DNA of 64,000 bases from Carboxylicivirga litoralis. Lineage in GTDB: Bacteria; Bacteroidota; Bacteroidia; Bacteroidales; Marinilabiliaceae. The notes under the pieces were generated by a model. It saw nothing but the letters and a program-made list of their open reading frames with translations. It had not been told where the DNA came from and searched no databases. The position numbers were made by a program, and so were the translations under genes. Location: assembly GCF_025499605.1 (NCBI RefSeq), contig NZ_JAFMVC010000001.1, forward strand, positions 62,001 to 126,000, in the 5' to 3' direction. Position 1 is the first letter of the stretch. The number at the start of each line of letters is the position of its first letter. Below, piece after piece: positions 53,958 through 63,983 of this stretch.

Positions 53958-56900
53958 TTATTCTAGGTTCACACTTAGTCCAAGACCTCTCATCTCATGA
54001 AGCAATACGTTCAATGATTCAGGAATACCTGGTTGTGGTAGTCCATCACCCTTAACGATTGATTCGTAAGCTTTAGCTCGACCAATCACGTCATCCGACT
54101 TAACAGTCAAGATTTCTTGCAGGATATTAGCGGCACCAAAGGCTTCTAATGCCCATACCTCCATCTCACCAAAACGCTGACCACCAAACTGTGCTTTACC
54201 ACCTAATGGTTGCTGCGTAATTAATGAGTAAGGACCGATTGAACGCGCGTGCATCTTATCTTCAACCATGTGACCAAGCTTCAGCATATAAATAACACCT
54301 ACTGTTGCTGGCTGGTGGAAACGTTCTCCAGTACCACCATCGTAAAGATAAGTACGACCATATCTTGGAACACCGGCATCATCCGTCCACTTGTTCATAT
54401 CTTCCATCTTAGCACCATCGAAAATAGGAGTTGCAAACTTAACGCCTAACTTCAATCCGGCCCAACCAAGAACAGTTTCATAAATCTGTCCAAGGTTCAT
54501 ACGCGATGGTACACCTAGTGGGTTCAATACGATATCCACAGGCGTTCCGTCTTCTAAGAATGGCATATCTTCTGCTCGAACAATACGCGAAACGATACCT
54601 TTGTTACCGTGACGACCTGCCATCTTATCACCTACTGTAATCTTACGTTTCTTAGCGATATAAACTTTAGCAAGTTGTACGATACCAGCTGGAAGTTCAT
54701 CACCAATAGTCACATTGTACTTTTGGCGTTTTTCTTTCGCTTCCAACTCTTTATATTTCATCCTGTAGTTGTGAATTACTTTGGCGATAAGTTCATTCTT
54801 GTCCTTATCAGTCGTCCACTTGTTAGGATTTACATTGATATAATCAATATCATTTAAGATCTTCTGAGTGAACTTAGTTCCTTTAGAAACAACATCAACT
54901 TCATAGTAATCTTTAACACCTTGTGATGTTTTACCGTTCACCTGAGTAAACAATTTGTCTACTAAACGTCCTTTCAACTCTTCAGTACCTCTGATGAAAT
55001 CCTCATCAATCTTAGCAATCTGACTCTTTTCAGAAGTTCTTGACTTACGATCCTTAACGATACGGGAAAATAACTTCTTATCAATTACAACACCTTTCAA
55101 TGATGGCGAAGCTTTTAATGATGCATCTTTAACATCACCAGCTTTTTCACCAAAGATAGCACGCAATAATTTCTCTTCCGGTGTTGGGTCGCTCTCTCCC
55201 TTTGGTGTAATCTTACCAATTAAGATGTCACCTGGGGTTACGTGCGCTCCAATTCGAATTAAACCGTTTTCGTCAAGATCTTTAGTTGCTTCTTCACTTA
55301 CGTTTGGAATATCAGAAGTTAGCTCTTCTAAACCACGTTTTGTATCTCGCACCTCTAAAGAGTATTCATCGATGTGAATTGAAGTAAATACATCGTTACG
55401 AACCACTTTTTCCGAGATTACAATCGCATCCTCAAAGTTGTACCCTTTCCATGGCATAAAGGCCACTTTAAGGTTACGTCCAAGACCAAGCTCTCCTTTT
55501 TCGGTTGAGTAACCATCAGTAAGAATCATACCTTTCTCTACGCGTTGTCCTTTGCTAACAAGAGGCTTCACATCGATACAGGTACTTTGGTTAGTCTTTT
55601 GATACTTAACGATTGGGTAACGTTTCGTTTCACCTTCGAAGCTTACAAAGCGCTCATCATCAGTCAAGTCGTAACGTATAACAATTTCATCAGCATCTAC
55701 ATACTCAACAACACCATCGCCTTCTGCAACAATGTGTGTACGTGAATCCTGAATTAATTTACCTTCAAGACCTGTACCTACAATTGGAGATTCAGGACGT
55801 AATAAAGGAACTGCCTGGCGCATCATGTTTGATCCCATCAGTGCACGGTTCGCATCATCGTGCTCTAAGAAAGGAATTAATGATGCAGCAACCGAAGCAA
55901 TCTGGTTAGGCGCCACGTCCATCATGTGAACTTCAGCTGGCTCTACAACCGGGAAATCACCCTCTTCACGTGCTTTTACACGCTCATTTTGGAAATGACC
56001 ATCTTCTTTTAATGGTGCATTAGCCTGGGCAATAATCTTCGATTCTTCCTCTTCAGCAGTTAAGTATGAAACACCCTCGTTAGATAAGTCAACCTGACCA
56101 TCTTCTACCTTACGGTAGGGCGTTTCAATAAAACCAAGATCATTAATCTTAGCATAAACACACAAAGAAGAAATCAAACCAATGTTTGGCCCTTCCGGTG
56201 TTTCAATCGGACAAAGACGTCCGTAATGAGTATAGTGAACGTCACGCACCTCGAAACCTGCTCTTTCACGCGAAAGACCACCAGGTCCAAGAGCTGACAT
56301 ACGTCTCTTGTGAGTAATCTCAGCCAGTGGATTCGTTTGATCCATAAACTGAGATAAAGCATTTGTTCCAAAGAAACTGTTGATTACAGAAGATAAAGTC
56401 TTGCTGTTAATCAAGTCAATTGGAGTAAATACTTCGTTGTCACGCACATTCATACGTTCACGAATAGTACGTGCCATACGTGCTAAACCAACACCAAATT
56501 GATTAGCCATTTGTTCACCAACGGTTCTTACACGACGGTTACTTAAGTGGTCAATATCATCAACGTCAGTTTTTGAGTTAATCAACTGTATTAAGTGTTT
56601 GATAATCGCGATAATATCTTCACGAGTTAACACTTTGTTTTCCCAGTCGGTACTCAGGTTTAATTTTTTGTTCAATCGGTAACGACCAACTTCTCCTAAG
56701 TCATAACGCTTGTCAGAGAAGAATAATTTGTCGATGACGTCACGAGCTGTTGCCTCATCAGGTGGCTCAGCATTACGCAACTGTCGGTAGATGTGAACTA
56801 CAGCTTCTTTTTCAGAGTTACATGGGTCTTTCTGAAGTGTATTGTAAATAATCGCGAAATCAGAAAGGTTTTGATTCTCTTTATGAAGAAGAATTGTTTT

Positions 56901-57767
56901 GGTACCGGAGTCAATAATTTCCTCAACGTGCTCATCAGTGATGATGGTTTCACGGTCGATGATTACTTCGTTACGTTCGATAGATACAACTTCACCTGTA
57001 TCTTCATCTACGAAGTCTTCGATCCAACTCTTTAGAACACGAGCTGCCAGCTTACGGCCAACAACTTTTTTAAGGCTTGCTTTATTAACTTTAATTTCGT
57101 CGGCCAAATCGAAGATGGCTAAAATGTCTTTATCACCTTCGTAACCAATGGCTCTTAACAGTGTTGTTACCGGAAGCTTTTTCTTACGGTCGATGTAGGC
57201 ATACATCACACTGTTGATATCGGTAGCAAACTCAATCCATGACCCTTTGAAAGGGATTATACGTGCAGAGTATAATTTTGTACCATTGGCGTGTACGCTC
57301 TGTCCGAAGAATACACCAGGTGAACGGTGCAACTGACTAACAACAACACGCTCAGCTCCGTTAATAATGAAGCTACCCTTATCGGTCATATAAGGGATTG
57401 TGCCTAAGTATACATCTTGTACAACTGTATCGAAATCCTCATGCTCAGGATCGGTACAATACAATTTTAACTTGGCTTTTAGAGGTACACTGTACGTTAA
57501 ACCTCTTTCAATGCACTCTGGAATGGTGTAACGGGCCGGATCAATCGAGAAATCAAGAAACTCTAACACAAAGTTATTCCTTGTGTCGGTAATTGGGAAG
57601 TTCTCGTTGAACACCTGATACAACCCCTCCAATGTCCGCTCTTCGGGAGTGGTTCCCATTTGAAAAAATTCGCGGAAAGATTTTAATTGCACCTCCAGTA
57701 AATCAGGGTAATTTAACCTGTTCTGGATGGAAGCAAAACTAATCCTTTCTGTAGTATTTGGAGTCAT
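53958..57767 (-). CDS. rpoB: RNA polymerase beta subunit
   Basis: A 1269-residue subunit. The rifampicin-binding cluster reads [20 protein letters not shown] followed by [16 protein letters not shown]; the residues matching E. coli Asp516, His526 and Ser531 are unchanged, so no common resistance substitution is seen there. The C-terminal end [20 protein letters not shown] is the region that contacts beta'. It is separated from rplL by a 101-bp gap holding an attenuator-like hairpin. Confidence 0.98.
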   Translation of the reverse strand: MTPNTTERISFASIQNRLNYPDLLEVQLKSFREFFQMGTTPEERTLEGLYQVFNENFPITDTRNNFVLEFLDFSIDPARYTIPECIERGLTYSVPLKAKLKLYCTDPEHEDFDTVVQDVYLGTIPYMTDKGSFIINGAERVVVSQLHRSPGVFFGQSVHANGTKLYSARIIPFKGSWIEFATDINSVMYAYIDRKKKLPVTTLLRAIGYEGDKDILAIFDLADEIKVNKASLKKVVGRKLAARVLKSWIEDFVDEDTGEVVSIERNEVIIDRETIITDEHVEEIIDSGTKTILLHKENQNLSDFAIIYNTLQKDPCNSEKEAVVHIYRQLRNAEPPDEATARDVIDKLFFSDKRYDLGEVGRYRLNKKLNLSTDWENKVLTREDIIAIIKHLIQLINSKTDVDDIDHLSNRRVRTVGEQMANQFGVGLARMARTIRERMNVRDNEVFTPIDLINSKTLSSVINSFFGTNALSQFMDQTNPLAEITHKRRMSALGPGGLSRERAGFEVRDVHYTHYGRLCPIETPEGPNIGLISSLCVYAKINDLGFIETPYRKVEDGQVDLSNEGVSYLTAEEEESKIIAQANAPLKEDGHFQNERVKAREEGDFPVVEPAEVHMMDVAPNQIASVAASLIPFLEHDDANRALMGSNMMRQAVPLLRPESPIVGTGLEGKLIQDSRTHIVAEGDGVVEYVDADEIVIRYDLTDDERFVSFEGETKRYPIVKYQKTNQSTCIDVKPLVSKGQRVEKGMILTDGYSTEKGELGLGRNLKVAFMPWKGYNFEDAIVISEKVVRNDVFTSIHIDEYSLEVRDTKRGLEELTSDIPNVSEEATKDLDENGLIRIGAHVTPGDILIGKITPKGESDPTPEEKLLRAIFGEKAGDVKDASLKASPSLKGVVIDKKLFSRIVKDRKSRTSEKSQIAKIDEDFIRGTEELKGRLVDKLFTQVNGKTSQGVKDYYEVDVVSKGTKFTQKILNDIDYINVNPNKWTTDKDKNELIAKVIHNYRMKYKELEAKEKRQKYNVTIGDELPAGIVQLAKVYIAKKRKITVGDKMAGRHGNKGIVSRIVRAEDMPFLEDGTPVDIVLNPLGVPSRMNLGQIYETVLGWAGLKLGVKFATPIFDGAKMEDMNKWTDDAGVPRYGRTYLYDGGTGERFHQPATVGVIYMLKLGHMVEDKMHARSIGPYSLITQQPLGGKAQFGGQRFGEMEVWALEAFGAANILQEILTVKSDDVIGRAKAYESIVKGDGLPQPGIPESLNVLLHEMRGLGLSVNLE

Positions 57768-57810
57768 CTATCAACTTATTTATTGAACCTAAAATATAAA
57801 AGCACAAAAA

Positions 57811-57844
57811 GGTTTAGGAGTCAGCTCGCACTGATTCCTAAACC
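57811..57844 (-). terminator. Attenuator-like hairpin between rplL and rpoB
   Basis: A 14-bp stem with one mismatch (GGTTTAGGAATCAG pairing with CTGACTCCTAAACC, 6-nt loop), followed on the minus strand by TTTTTG. It lies between the rplL stop and the rpoB start. A partial terminator at this place sets the ratio of ribosomal protein to polymerase transcripts in E. coli; a similar role is inferred. Confidence 0.8.
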
Positions 57845-57868
57845 GAAAATCCTTATATAGGACTAAAA

Positions 57869-58246
57869 TTACTTAAGTTCAACTTCTGCTCCCGCTTCTT
57901 CTAATTGAGATTTTAATGCTTCAGCTTCTTCTTTAGTAACTTTCTCCTTTAATGCAGTTGGAGCTTTGTCAACTAATTCTTTAGCTTCTTTAAGACCAAC
58001 GCCAGTCATTTCTTTTACTAACTTAACGATAGCTAACTTAGAACCACCAGCAGAGTTTAAAATTACGTCAAACTCAGTTTGCTCAGCAGCAGCACCAGCT
58101 TCACCACCAGCAGCAGGACCTGCAACAGCTACAGCTGCAGCAGCAGGTTCGATACCATACTCTTCTTTTAATACTTCAGCAAGCTCGTTAACTTCTTTAA
58201 CAGTTAAATTTACTAACTCTTCTGCCAACTTTTTGATATCAGCCAT
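57869..58246 (-). CDS. rplL: Ribosomal protein L7/L12
   Basis: A 125-residue stalk protein: an N-terminal dimerisation domain ([20 protein letters not shown]), an Ala/Gly-rich hinge (about 36-55), and the C-terminal factor-binding domain ([20 protein letters not shown], then [19 protein letters not shown]). It recruits translation factors. 33 bp after rplJ. Confidence 0.98.
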   Translation of the reverse strand: MADIKKLAEELVNLTVKEVNELAEVLKEEYGIEPAAAAVAVAGPAAGGEAGAAAEQTEFDVILNSAGGSKLAIVKLVKEMTGVGLKEAKELVDKAPTALKEKVTKEEAEALKSQLEEAGAEVELK

Positions 58247-58279
58247 TTTTCTATTTATTAAATATTGTTTGTACTTTTT

Positions 58280-58798
58280 TTATTCTTTTTCTGCTAAGGT
58301 TTGTAATAAACCGTGAATTGTTGAACCTCCAGATGAAAGCGCAGAAACAACATTCTTCATTGGAGACTGTAATAATCCGATAACATCGCCAAGTAACTCT
58401 TCCTTAGACTTGATGTTAACAAGAGCTTCTAGCTGGTCTGCACCAACGTAAATTGACTCTTCAACATAAGCCCCTTTAAGTTCTGGCTTAGCGTTATCTT
58501 TAGCGAATTCTTTAATCAACTTCGCCGGAACGTTACCAGTATTTGAAAACAATACTGCTGTTGTTCCTTTTAAAGTAGGATAAATCTCTTCGTATTCGCC
58601 TTCCATTTGCTCTAACGCTTTCTTGAAAATGGTATTTTTAACCATCACCATTTTCACTTCTTTGTTAAAGCACTCGCGGCGTAGATTACTACTAACTTCT
58701 GCATTCAAACCACCCGCTTCCGTTACATAGAAGTGGCTGTACTCATTAAGGTTTGTAAGCAGTTCGTTGACTAATGTATTTTTATCTTCTTTTCTCAT
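58280..58798 (-). CDS. rplJ: Ribosomal protein L10
   Basis: A 172-residue L10 that anchors the L7/L12 stalk. The N-terminal domain includes LVNELLTNLNEYSHFYVTEA and the C-terminal helix (about 140-170, ALSSGGSTIHGLLQTLAEKE) binds L7/L12 dimers. Gaps of 29 bp to rplA and 33 bp to rplL. Confidence 0.97.
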   Translation of the reverse strand: MRKEDKNTLVNELLTNLNEYSHFYVTEAGGLNAEVSSNLRRECFNKEVKMVMVKNTIFKKALEQMEGEYEEIYPTLKGTTAVLFSNTGNVPAKLIKEFAKDNAKPELKGAYVEESIYVGADQLEALVNIKSKEELLGDVIGLLQSPMKNVVSALSSGGSTIHGLLQTLAEKE

Positions 58799-58827
58799 GA
58801 TTCCTTCGTCTTTTTAAAGATTAAACA

Positions 58828-59523
58828 TTAAGCATCCACTGATTTAGCATCGATGCGAATACCAGGACTCATAGTACTAGAAAGACTAACACTCTTTACG
58901 TAAGTTCCTTTAGCAGATGAAGGCTTAAGCTTCATAATCGTGCTCATAAATTCCTTTACGTTGTCAACTATTTTATCTTCAGTAAATGATACTTTACCGA
59001 TTGATGTATGAACAATACCGTAACGATCAACCTTAAAGTCAATCTTACCAGCTTTCACTTCGTTTACAGCTTTAGCGATATCCATGGTTACAGTACCACT
59101 CTTTGGGTTTGGCATAAGACCACGTGGTCCTAAGATACGCCCTAAAGCACCTACTTTAGCCATTACGCTAGGCATTGTTATGATCACGTCTACATCAGTC
59201 CAACCGCCTTTGATTTTCTCAATGTATTCGTCTAATCCAACAAAATCAGCGCCTGCAGCCTTTGCTTCTTCTTCCTTGTCTGGAGTACACATTACAAGAA
59301 CGCGAGTCTCCTTACCAGTTCCGTGAGGCAAAGTTACAACTCCTCTAACCATTTGATTTGCTTTACGAGGGTCAACTCCTAAACGCACATCAACGTCAAC
59401 AGAGGCATCAAATTTGGTAGTGGTGATTTCCTTTACCAATTTTGCTGCTTCTTCAAGAGTGTAATGCTTTGAGGCATCCAATTTCTCTAACGCTAACTTT
59501 TTATTTTTTGTTAGTTTTGTCAT
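58828..59523 (-). CDS. rplA: Ribosomal protein L1
   Basis: A 231-residue L1 of the ribosomal exit side. Signature regions: [24 protein letters not shown]-like [20 protein letters not shown], and [13 protein letters not shown]. In other bacteria L1 represses the L11-L1 operon by binding its mRNA leader; a small hairpin upstream of rplK could serve that. Confidence 0.98.
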   Translation of the reverse strand: MTKLTKNKKLALEKLDASKHYTLEEAAKLVKEITTTKFDASVDVDVRLGVDPRKANQMVRGVVTLPHGTGKETRVLVMCTPDKEEEAKAAGADFVGLDEYIEKIKGGWTDVDVIITMPSVMAKVGALGRILGPRGLMPNPKSGTVTMDIAKAVNEVKAGKIDFKVDRYGIVHTSIGKVSFTEDKIVDNVKEFMSTIMKLKPSSAKGTYVKSVSLSSTMSPGIRIDAKSVDA

Positions 59524-59542
59524 TTTCGCAAAAAGGTCTTAA

Positions 59543-59986
59543 TTAGTTACTACCAGGGAATTCTCCCGAAACGGTTACTCCCATACTTCGGGCGGTACCG
59601 GCGATCATCCTCATTGCAGATTCTACAGTAAAACAATTCAAGTCAGCCATCTTATCTTCGGCAATTACTCTTACCTGTTCCCAAGTAACAGATCCAACTT
59701 TCTTACGGTTAGGTTCTGCTGAACCACCTTTAAGCTTAGCTGCTTCCAATACTTGAACAGATGCCGGAGGTGTTTTAATAACGAAGTCAAAAGACTTGTC
59801 TTTATACACCGAGATGACCACAGGTAAAACTTTACCAGCTTTCTCCTGTGTTCTGGCATTGAATTGCTTACAGAATTCCATGATGTTCACTCCTTTAGCA
59901 CCTAATGCTGGTCCTACCGGAGGTGAAGGATTTGCTGCACCACCTTTGATCTGAAGTTTGATAAAGGTTTCTACTTCTTTAGCCAT
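59543..59986 (-). CDS. rplK: Ribosomal protein L11
   Basis: A 147-residue L11. The N-terminal domain has [20 protein letters not shown] and the C-terminal rRNA-binding domain has [19 protein letters not shown]. It lies 98 bp after nusG, 19 bp before rplA. Confidence 0.98.
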   Translation of the reverse strand: MAKEVETFIKLQIKGGAANPSPPVGPALGAKGVNIMEFCKQFNARTQEKAGKVLPVVISVYKDKSFDFVIKTPPASVQVLEAAKLKGGSAEPNRKKVGSVTWEQVRVIAEDKMADLNCFTVESAMRMIAGTARSMGVTVSGEFPGSN

Positions 59987-60038
59987 TGTAGCAATTCGTA
60001 TTTATTAATAAATATAGTTTATCGGTAAAAAATTTAGT

Positions 60039-60058
60039 ACTTGTAAATGCAAACAAGT
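60039..60058 (-). promoter_or_regulatory. Hairpin in the rplK leader
   Basis: ACTTGT (60039-60044) pairs with ACAAGT (60053-60058) within the 98-bp nusG-rplK gap. It is a candidate for an L1-binding autoregulatory site by position only; the stem is short. Confidence 0.3.
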
Positions 60059-60084
60059 TGCACGGAAGCGATTCTTACTAAGTA

Positions 60085-60630
60085 TTACTCTTTTTCTACC
60101 TGCATAAAACTCAATTCCAATGGTGTTTTTCTTCCGAAAATTTTCACCATCACTTTTAATTTCTTTTTCTCTTCGTTGACTTCTTCAATTAAACCGTTAA
60201 AGCCGTTGAATGGTCCATCAATCACTTTTACAGTTTCACCAACAAAGTAAGGCACATTGATTTCCTCATCGGTCTCATTCAACTCATCAACCTTACCTAA
60301 AATACGGTTAACTTCAGATTGACGCAATGGCACCGGTGTATCATCATTGTCATTTAAGAATCCGATAACATTTGGGATATTTCTTAAGATATGCGGTATC
60401 TCACCAACCATAGCAGCTTCTACCAATACGTACCCTGGCAAATAAGGACGCTCTTTACTCACCTTTTTACCGTTACGAATTTGATATACTTTTTCGGTTG
60501 GTATCAACACCTGGCTAACGTAATCGGTCAGCTTTAAGCCGGCGATTTCGCTCTCCACATATTCTTTTACCTTTTTCTCTTTTCCTCCGATTGCTCGAAG
60601 AACATACCATTTTTTATTGACTTCTGCCAT
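60085..60630 (-). CDS. nusG: Transcription elongation factor NusG
   Basis: A 181-residue NusG with the NGN domain ([20 protein letters not shown] at the start; [11 protein letters not shown]) and a C-terminal KOW domain ([20 protein letters not shown]). It binds RNA polymerase and links it to Rho or the ribosome. It follows secE by 21 bp in the usual order. Confidence 0.98.
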   Translation of the reverse strand: MAEVNKKWYVLRAIGGKEKKVKEYVESEIAGLKLTDYVSQVLIPTEKVYQIRNGKKVSKERPYLPGYVLVEAAMVGEIPHILRNIPNVIGFLNDNDDTPVPLRQSEVNRILGKVDELNETDEEINVPYFVGETVKVIDGPFNGFNGLIEEVNEEKKKLKVMVKIFGRKTPLELSFMQVEKE

Positions 60631-60651
60631 TATCTGAGAGTCCTAATAAGA

Positions 60652-60846
60652 TTAGTAAAGGCGTTTATATACCCAATCAAGAATGTTATCAAACGAGTAA
60701 TCCATAGCGAAGATGATGCCAGCAATAATTACTGAAGCAATCATTACAACAATTGCGCTATTTGTTAACTCCGACCAGCTTGGCCATGAAGTCTTGTTCA
60801 TCAACTCGTTCTGAACGTCCTTGAAATATGTTGTTATCTTACTCAT
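60652..60846 (-). CDS. secE: Preprotein translocase subunit SecE
   Basis: A 64-residue single-span SecE: amphipathic helix with KTSWPSWSEL (about 18-27), then a membrane segment (about 28-50). This is the short form usual in Bacteroidota. It stabilises SecY in the inner membrane. Confidence 0.97.
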   Translation of the reverse strand: MSKITTYFKDVQNELMNKTSWPSWSELTNSAIVVMIASVIIAGIIFAMDYSFDNILDWVYKRLY

Positions 60847-60905
60847 AGTATTTTCATTAGTTTGCCGGCTCTAAATTTGCTACAATCTAAAACCGGCTCT
60901 TTTAG

Positions 60906-60978
60906 CACGGGAGGAGCGACTCGAACGCCCGACACCTGGTTTTGGAGACCAGTGCTCTACCAACTGAGCTACACCCGT
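60906..60978 (-). tRNA. tRNA-Trp (anticodon CCA)
   Basis: 73 nt. All arms fold: acceptor ACGGGTG/CTCCCGT, anticodon stem CTGGT/ACCAG with loop CTCCAAA, and T-stem GGGCG/CGCTC. The acceptor has a T-T mismatch at the sixth pair. CCA is not encoded. It lies between tuf and secE, the standard place in Bacteroidota. Confidence 0.97.
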
Positions 60979-60981
60979 AAA

Positions 60982-61008
60982 ATAACCGGAAGCAATACTT
61001 CCGGTTAT
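60982..61008 (-). terminator. Hairpin between tuf and tRNA-Trp
   Basis: An 11-bp perfect stem (ATAACCGGAAG / CTTCCGGTTAT) followed on the minus strand by TTTT. It lies just after tuf and just before tRNA-Trp. It may be a partial terminator or a processing site, since the genes beyond it appear to share the same promoter. Confidence 0.7.
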
Positions 61009-61026
61009 CTATATTCTAATCAGTGA

Positions 61027-62214
61027 TTAGTCAAGAATTTCAGTAACCTGACCAGCACCTACAGTTCTACCACCTTCACGGATAGCGAAACGTAGACCTT
61101 GGTTCAATGCAACTGGGTAAATCAAATCTACTGTAATAGTTACGTTATCACCAGGCATTACCATTTCAGTTCCTTCAGGAAGAGTAATCTCACCAGTTAC
61201 GTCTAATGTACGTAAATAGAACTGAGGACGGTATTTGTTGTGGAAAGGAGTGTGACGCCCACCTTCTTCTTTCTTCAATACATAAATCTCACCTTTAAAC
61301 TTAGAGTGAGGGTTAATTGAACCAGGCTTAGCTAATACCATACCACGCTTGATCTCTTTCTTGTCGATACCACGTAATAATAGACCAACGTTATCACCAG
61401 CTTCACCACGGTCAAGAATCTTACGGAACATCTCAACACCAGTACATACAGTTTTCTTACCTTCAGCACCAAGACCGATGATCTGCATTTCTTCACCTGA
61501 GTTGATTACACCAGTTTCGATACGACCAGTTGCTACAGTACCACGACCAGTAATCGAGAATACGTCCTCAACAGGCATCAAGAAATCTTTTTCAACGTCA
61601 CGTGGAGGAAGTGGAATCCACTCATCTACAGCGGCCATTAGTTCCATGATTTTGTCAACCCACTCTGGCTCGTTGTTCAAACCACCAAGTGCAGAACCCA
61701 TGATTACTGGAGAATCATCACCTTCGAATTCGTAGAAATTCAATAGGTCACGAACTTCCATTTCAACAAGCTCTAATAATTCTTCATCGTCAACCATGTC
61801 AACTTTGTTCAAGAAAACAACGATTTTAGGAACGTTTACCTGACGACAAAGTAGGATGTGCTCACGAGTCTGAGGCATAGGACCGTCAGTAGCAGCACAT
61901 ACAAGGATAGCACCGTCCATCTGAGCAGCACCAGTTACCATGTTCTTTACGTAGTCGGCGTGACCTGGACAGTCAACGTGAGCGTAGTGACGGTTTTCTG
62001 TTTGGTACTCAACGTGAGCAGTGTTAATTGTAATACCCCTTTCTTTTTCTTCAGGAGCGTTATCAATCTGATCGAAGTCTTTCACTTCAGAAAGTCCTTT
62101 TTCTGCCAATACTTTAGTAATTGCAGCAGTCAAAGTAGTTTTACCGTGGTCAACGTGACCAATGGTACCGATATTAACGTGAGGCTTCGTTCTTACAAAT
62201 GTTTCTTTAGCCAT
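61027..62214 (-). CDS. tuf: Elongation factor Tu
   Basis: A 395-residue GTPase that brings aminoacyl-tRNA to the ribosome. GTP-binding motifs: GHVDHGKT (near 18-25), [16 protein letters not shown]. The switch region has [16 protein letters not shown] and the C-terminus ends [10 protein letters not shown]. It lies between tRNA-Gly and tRNA-Trp in the operon led by the promoter at 62667-62697. Confidence 0.99.
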   Translation of the reverse strand: MAKETFVRTKPHVNIGTIGHVDHGKTTLTAAITKVLAEKGLSEVKDFDQIDNAPEEKERGITINTAHVEYQTENRHYAHVDCPGHADYVKNMVTGAAQMDGAILVCAATDGPMPQTREHILLCRQVNVPKIVVFLNKVDMVDDEELLELVEMEVRDLLNFYEFEGDDSPVIMGSALGGLNNEPEWVDKIMELMAAVDEWIPLPPRDVEKDFLMPVEDVFSITGRGTVATGRIETGVINSGEEMQIIGLGAEGKKTVCTGVEMFRKILDRGEAGDNVGLLLRGIDKKEIKRGMVLAKPGSINPHSKFKGEIYVLKKEEGGRHTPFHNKYRPQFYLRTLDVTGEITLPEGTEMVMPGDNVTITVDLIYPVALNQGLRFAIREGGRTVGAGQVTEILD

Positions 62215-62296
62215 AACTCGAAATATTAGACAATTAGATATAAATTGAATCTTTAATTAATATTTTTAAGGAATCGTCATCACAGCTCCTAAAGAG

Positions 62297-62369
62297 AGCG
62301 GGAGACGGGGCTCAAACCCGCGACCCTCAGCTTGGAAGGCTGATGCTCTATCAACTGAGCTACTCCCGC
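62297..62369 (-). tRNA. tRNA-Gly (anticodon TCC)
   Basis: 73 nt: acceptor GCGGGAG/CTCCCGC, anticodon stem TCAGC/GCTGA with loop CTTCCAA, T-stem GCGGG/CCCGT with one G-T pair. CCA is not encoded. 82 bp before tuf. Confidence 0.97.
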
Positions 62370-62445
62370 ATTTTTTCGCAGGACGTTAAAGATAAGTAAA
62401 TTCCATCTTAATGTCAGCAAAAAATAGATTTAGATCCTAAAAAAG

Positions 62446-62528
62446 TGGGGAGAGCAGGATTCGAACCTACGAAGACATAAGTCAGCGGAGTTACAGTCCG
62501 CCCCAGTTGGCCACTTTGGTATCTCCCC
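62446..62528 (-). tRNA. tRNA-Tyr (anticodon GTA)
   Basis: 83 nt with a long variable arm, as expected of tRNA-Tyr. Acceptor GGGGAGA pairs with the 3' CTCCCC region, and anticodon stem GCGGA/TCCGC encloses loop CTGTAAC. CCA is not encoded. First gene of the tRNA-tuf-rpo operon in this window; tRNA-Thr, which often precedes it in Bacteroidota, was not found here. Confidence 0.96.
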
Positions 62529-62591
62529 AATTAAAATCACATCACTTTTACAAAGATCGTTGTTAGCAAAACACTAACTTTATTTCATTTC

Positions 62592-62624
62592 AATAGGCCG
62601 ATAACCTTAGTCAATCAGCCTATT
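62592..62624 (-). promoter_or_regulatory. Leader hairpin of the tRNA-tuf operon
   Basis: AATAGGC (62592-62598) pairs with GCCTATT (62618-62624), with inner GAT/ATC pairing, at about +36 to +68 of the transcript. No T-run follows. Possibly a processing or antitermination element. Confidence 0.4.
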
Positions 62625-62666
62625 TATAGTACTTTAGCATAGTTTTACTACCCTAAAATCGGTGTG

Positions 62667-62697
62667 CAAATGTATAATTTATTTTCAAGAACACAAA
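62667..62697 (-). promoter_or_regulatory. Promoter of the tRNA-tuf-rpl-rpo operon
   Basis: On the minus strand TTTG (62697-62694), 19 bp, then TACATTTG (62674-62667): an exact match to the Bacteroidota primary-sigma consensus, placed about 140 bp before tRNA-Tyr. It probably drives the genes from tRNA-Tyr to rpoC. Confidence 0.88.
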
Positions 62698-62717
62698 AAA
62701 AACTATTCTTTTTTTCA

Positions 62718-63017
62718 TTATTTGGCACGCACCTTTTCCTTCCATTTAATCAGTTGTTTACGCAAAGCGTCTACCGACAAATCAACCCCTTCTTCGAATG
62801 TTTTGCACTGCTTTTTTGCAAACAGATTTTCTCCAGGAATATTAAGATTTATTTCAGCCACTTTATTCTCTGTTGAATCTGACTTATCCAAGCGCAGAAT
62901 AATCTCTGCAGAAACAATCCCATCAAAAAATTGATCTAATTTTCCTACCTTCTGCTGAATAAACTCCTCTAACTGTGCTGACGCTGTAAAACGTACGGAT
63001 TGAATTGTAATATTCAT
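62718..63017 (-). CDS. Ribosome hibernation-promoting factor/RaiA family protein
   Basis: A 99-residue protein with the HPF/RaiA fold: MNITIQSVRFTASAQLEEFI at the start, then EIILRLDKSDSTENKVAEIN and basic residues near the end (LRKQLIKWKEKVRAK). It is the short form, without the C-terminal dimerisation domain of long HPF. It binds the small subunit to inactivate idle ribosomes. The start overlaps the xer gene stop by 4 bp, so translation is probably coupled. Confidence 0.93.
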   Translation of the reverse strand: MNITIQSVRFTASAQLEEFIQQKVGKLDQFFDGIVSAEIILRLDKSDSTENKVAEINLNIPGENLFAKKQCKTFEEGVDLSVDALRKQLIKWKEKVRAK

Positions 63018-63919
63018 ATATAATCCTCCATCTTTTCGGCTCTGGGATGAGCCTGTTTATAAATAGAATTAAGTTTTTCAAATGTATTATGCGTATATAC
63101 CTCTGTTGCTGCCAGGTTAGCATGCCCCAACAACTCTTTTATCGCATTTAAGTCCGCCCCTCTGTTCAACAAAGCTGTAGCAAATGAATGCCGAATCACA
63201 TGAGGACTTTTTTTAACAACAGTTGACACCTGACTCAAGTAGGCATTCACCACACGATACACTAATTTATGATACACAGGCAAACCCTTTTCGGTTAATA
63301 GCAGACTTGAATTAGCCCTATCAGGAAACACTTTGTTTCGTTCATTTATATAACGAACAAGCGATATCTTTAGTTCTTTTATTATGGGAACAATTCGTTC
63401 TTTATTTCGCTTACCCCATATTTTGAATACACCATTCCCAAAATCTATGCTTTCATCTTTTAAGCCAACCAATTCAGACAAACGCATGCCGGTGTGATAA
63501 AAAATCTCAACTATCAACCTATCGCGTAAACCCTTAAAATCAGAACCGAAATCGACACTATCCAACAAAAAGTCCATTTCCCTTTCTTTTACAAAAACAG
63601 GCAGACGCTTAGGCACTTTAGGCGTAACAACATGTTCGGCCACATTATTATCAACCACCTCCTGAACCATTAAAAATCGAAAGAATACTTTGAGTGTGGA
63701 CACCTTGCGTGTCACCGTCCTTGGCGATGCTCCTCCGTTAACCAAAGACACCATCCAGGAACGGACGGTTTTTGAAGTTACTGTTGTCCAGAGCTCGATT
63801 TTTTCTTGCTCCAGAAACTCACAAAATTGATTTAAATCCTTTTTGTAAGCAGTAATCGTATGAGCCGAATTTCTTCGCTCATACACTAAATAATTATAGA
63901 AAGATTCTAAGTATTGCAT
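63014..63919 (-). CDS. xerC: Tyrosine recombinase (XerC/XerD family)
   Basis: A 301-residue site-specific recombinase with the N-terminal SAM-like core-binding domain (about 1-85, YLVYERRNSAHTITAYKKDL) and the catalytic domain. Catalytic residues seen: Arg in YHTGMRLSELVGL, Lys in the KIWGKRNKERIVP hairpin, HVIRHSFA (His-x-x-Arg), HANL (His) and the nucleophile Tyr in TEVYTHNTF. Length and the chromosomal setting next to the hibernation factor fit the housekeeping Xer that resolves chromosome dimers rather than a phage integrase. XerC versus XerD cannot be settled here. Confidence 0.9.
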   Translation of the reverse strand: MQYLESFYNYLVYERRNSAHTITAYKKDLNQFCEFLEQEKIELWTTVTSKTVRSWMVSLVNGGASPRTVTRKVSTLKVFFRFLMVQEVVDNNVAEHVVTPKVPKRLPVFVKEREMDFLLDSVDFGSDFKGLRDRLIVEIFYHTGMRLSELVGLKDESIDFGNGVFKIWGKRNKERIVPIIKELKISLVRYINERNKVFPDRANSSLLLTEKGLPVYHKLVYRVVNAYLSQVSTVVKKSPHVIRHSFATALLNRGADLNAIKELLGHANLAATEVYTHNTFEKLNSIYKQAHPRAEKMEDYI

Positions 63920-63924
63920 TAACA

Positions 63925-63983
63925 GAGGGTGTCTTTTTATGCTGTAAACGAATATACGAAAAAAGCAGTAAACAGACGCCCTC
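63925..63983. promoter_or_regulatory. Long-armed inverted repeat upstream of the xer gene
   Basis: GAGGGTGTCT (63925-63934) pairs with AGACGCCCTC (63974-63983) over 10 bp with one G-T pair, with a 39-nt AT-rich loop that includes a minus-strand TATATTCG (one mismatch from TAnnTTTG). It starts 5 bp before the xer ATG. It may be a leader hairpin or the terminator of a gene beyond the window. Confidence 0.45.

Noticed and set aside
62529-62717. tRNA-Thr expected beside tRNA-Tyr in many Bacteroidota
   Set aside because: No cloverleaf could be drawn in this stretch; it holds only the promoter and a simple hairpin.
63014-63919. Tyrosine recombinase as the integrase of a mobile element
   Set aside because: It is translationally coupled to a hibernation factor next to core translation genes, with no attachment-site repeats or cargo, so a housekeeping Xer is more likely.
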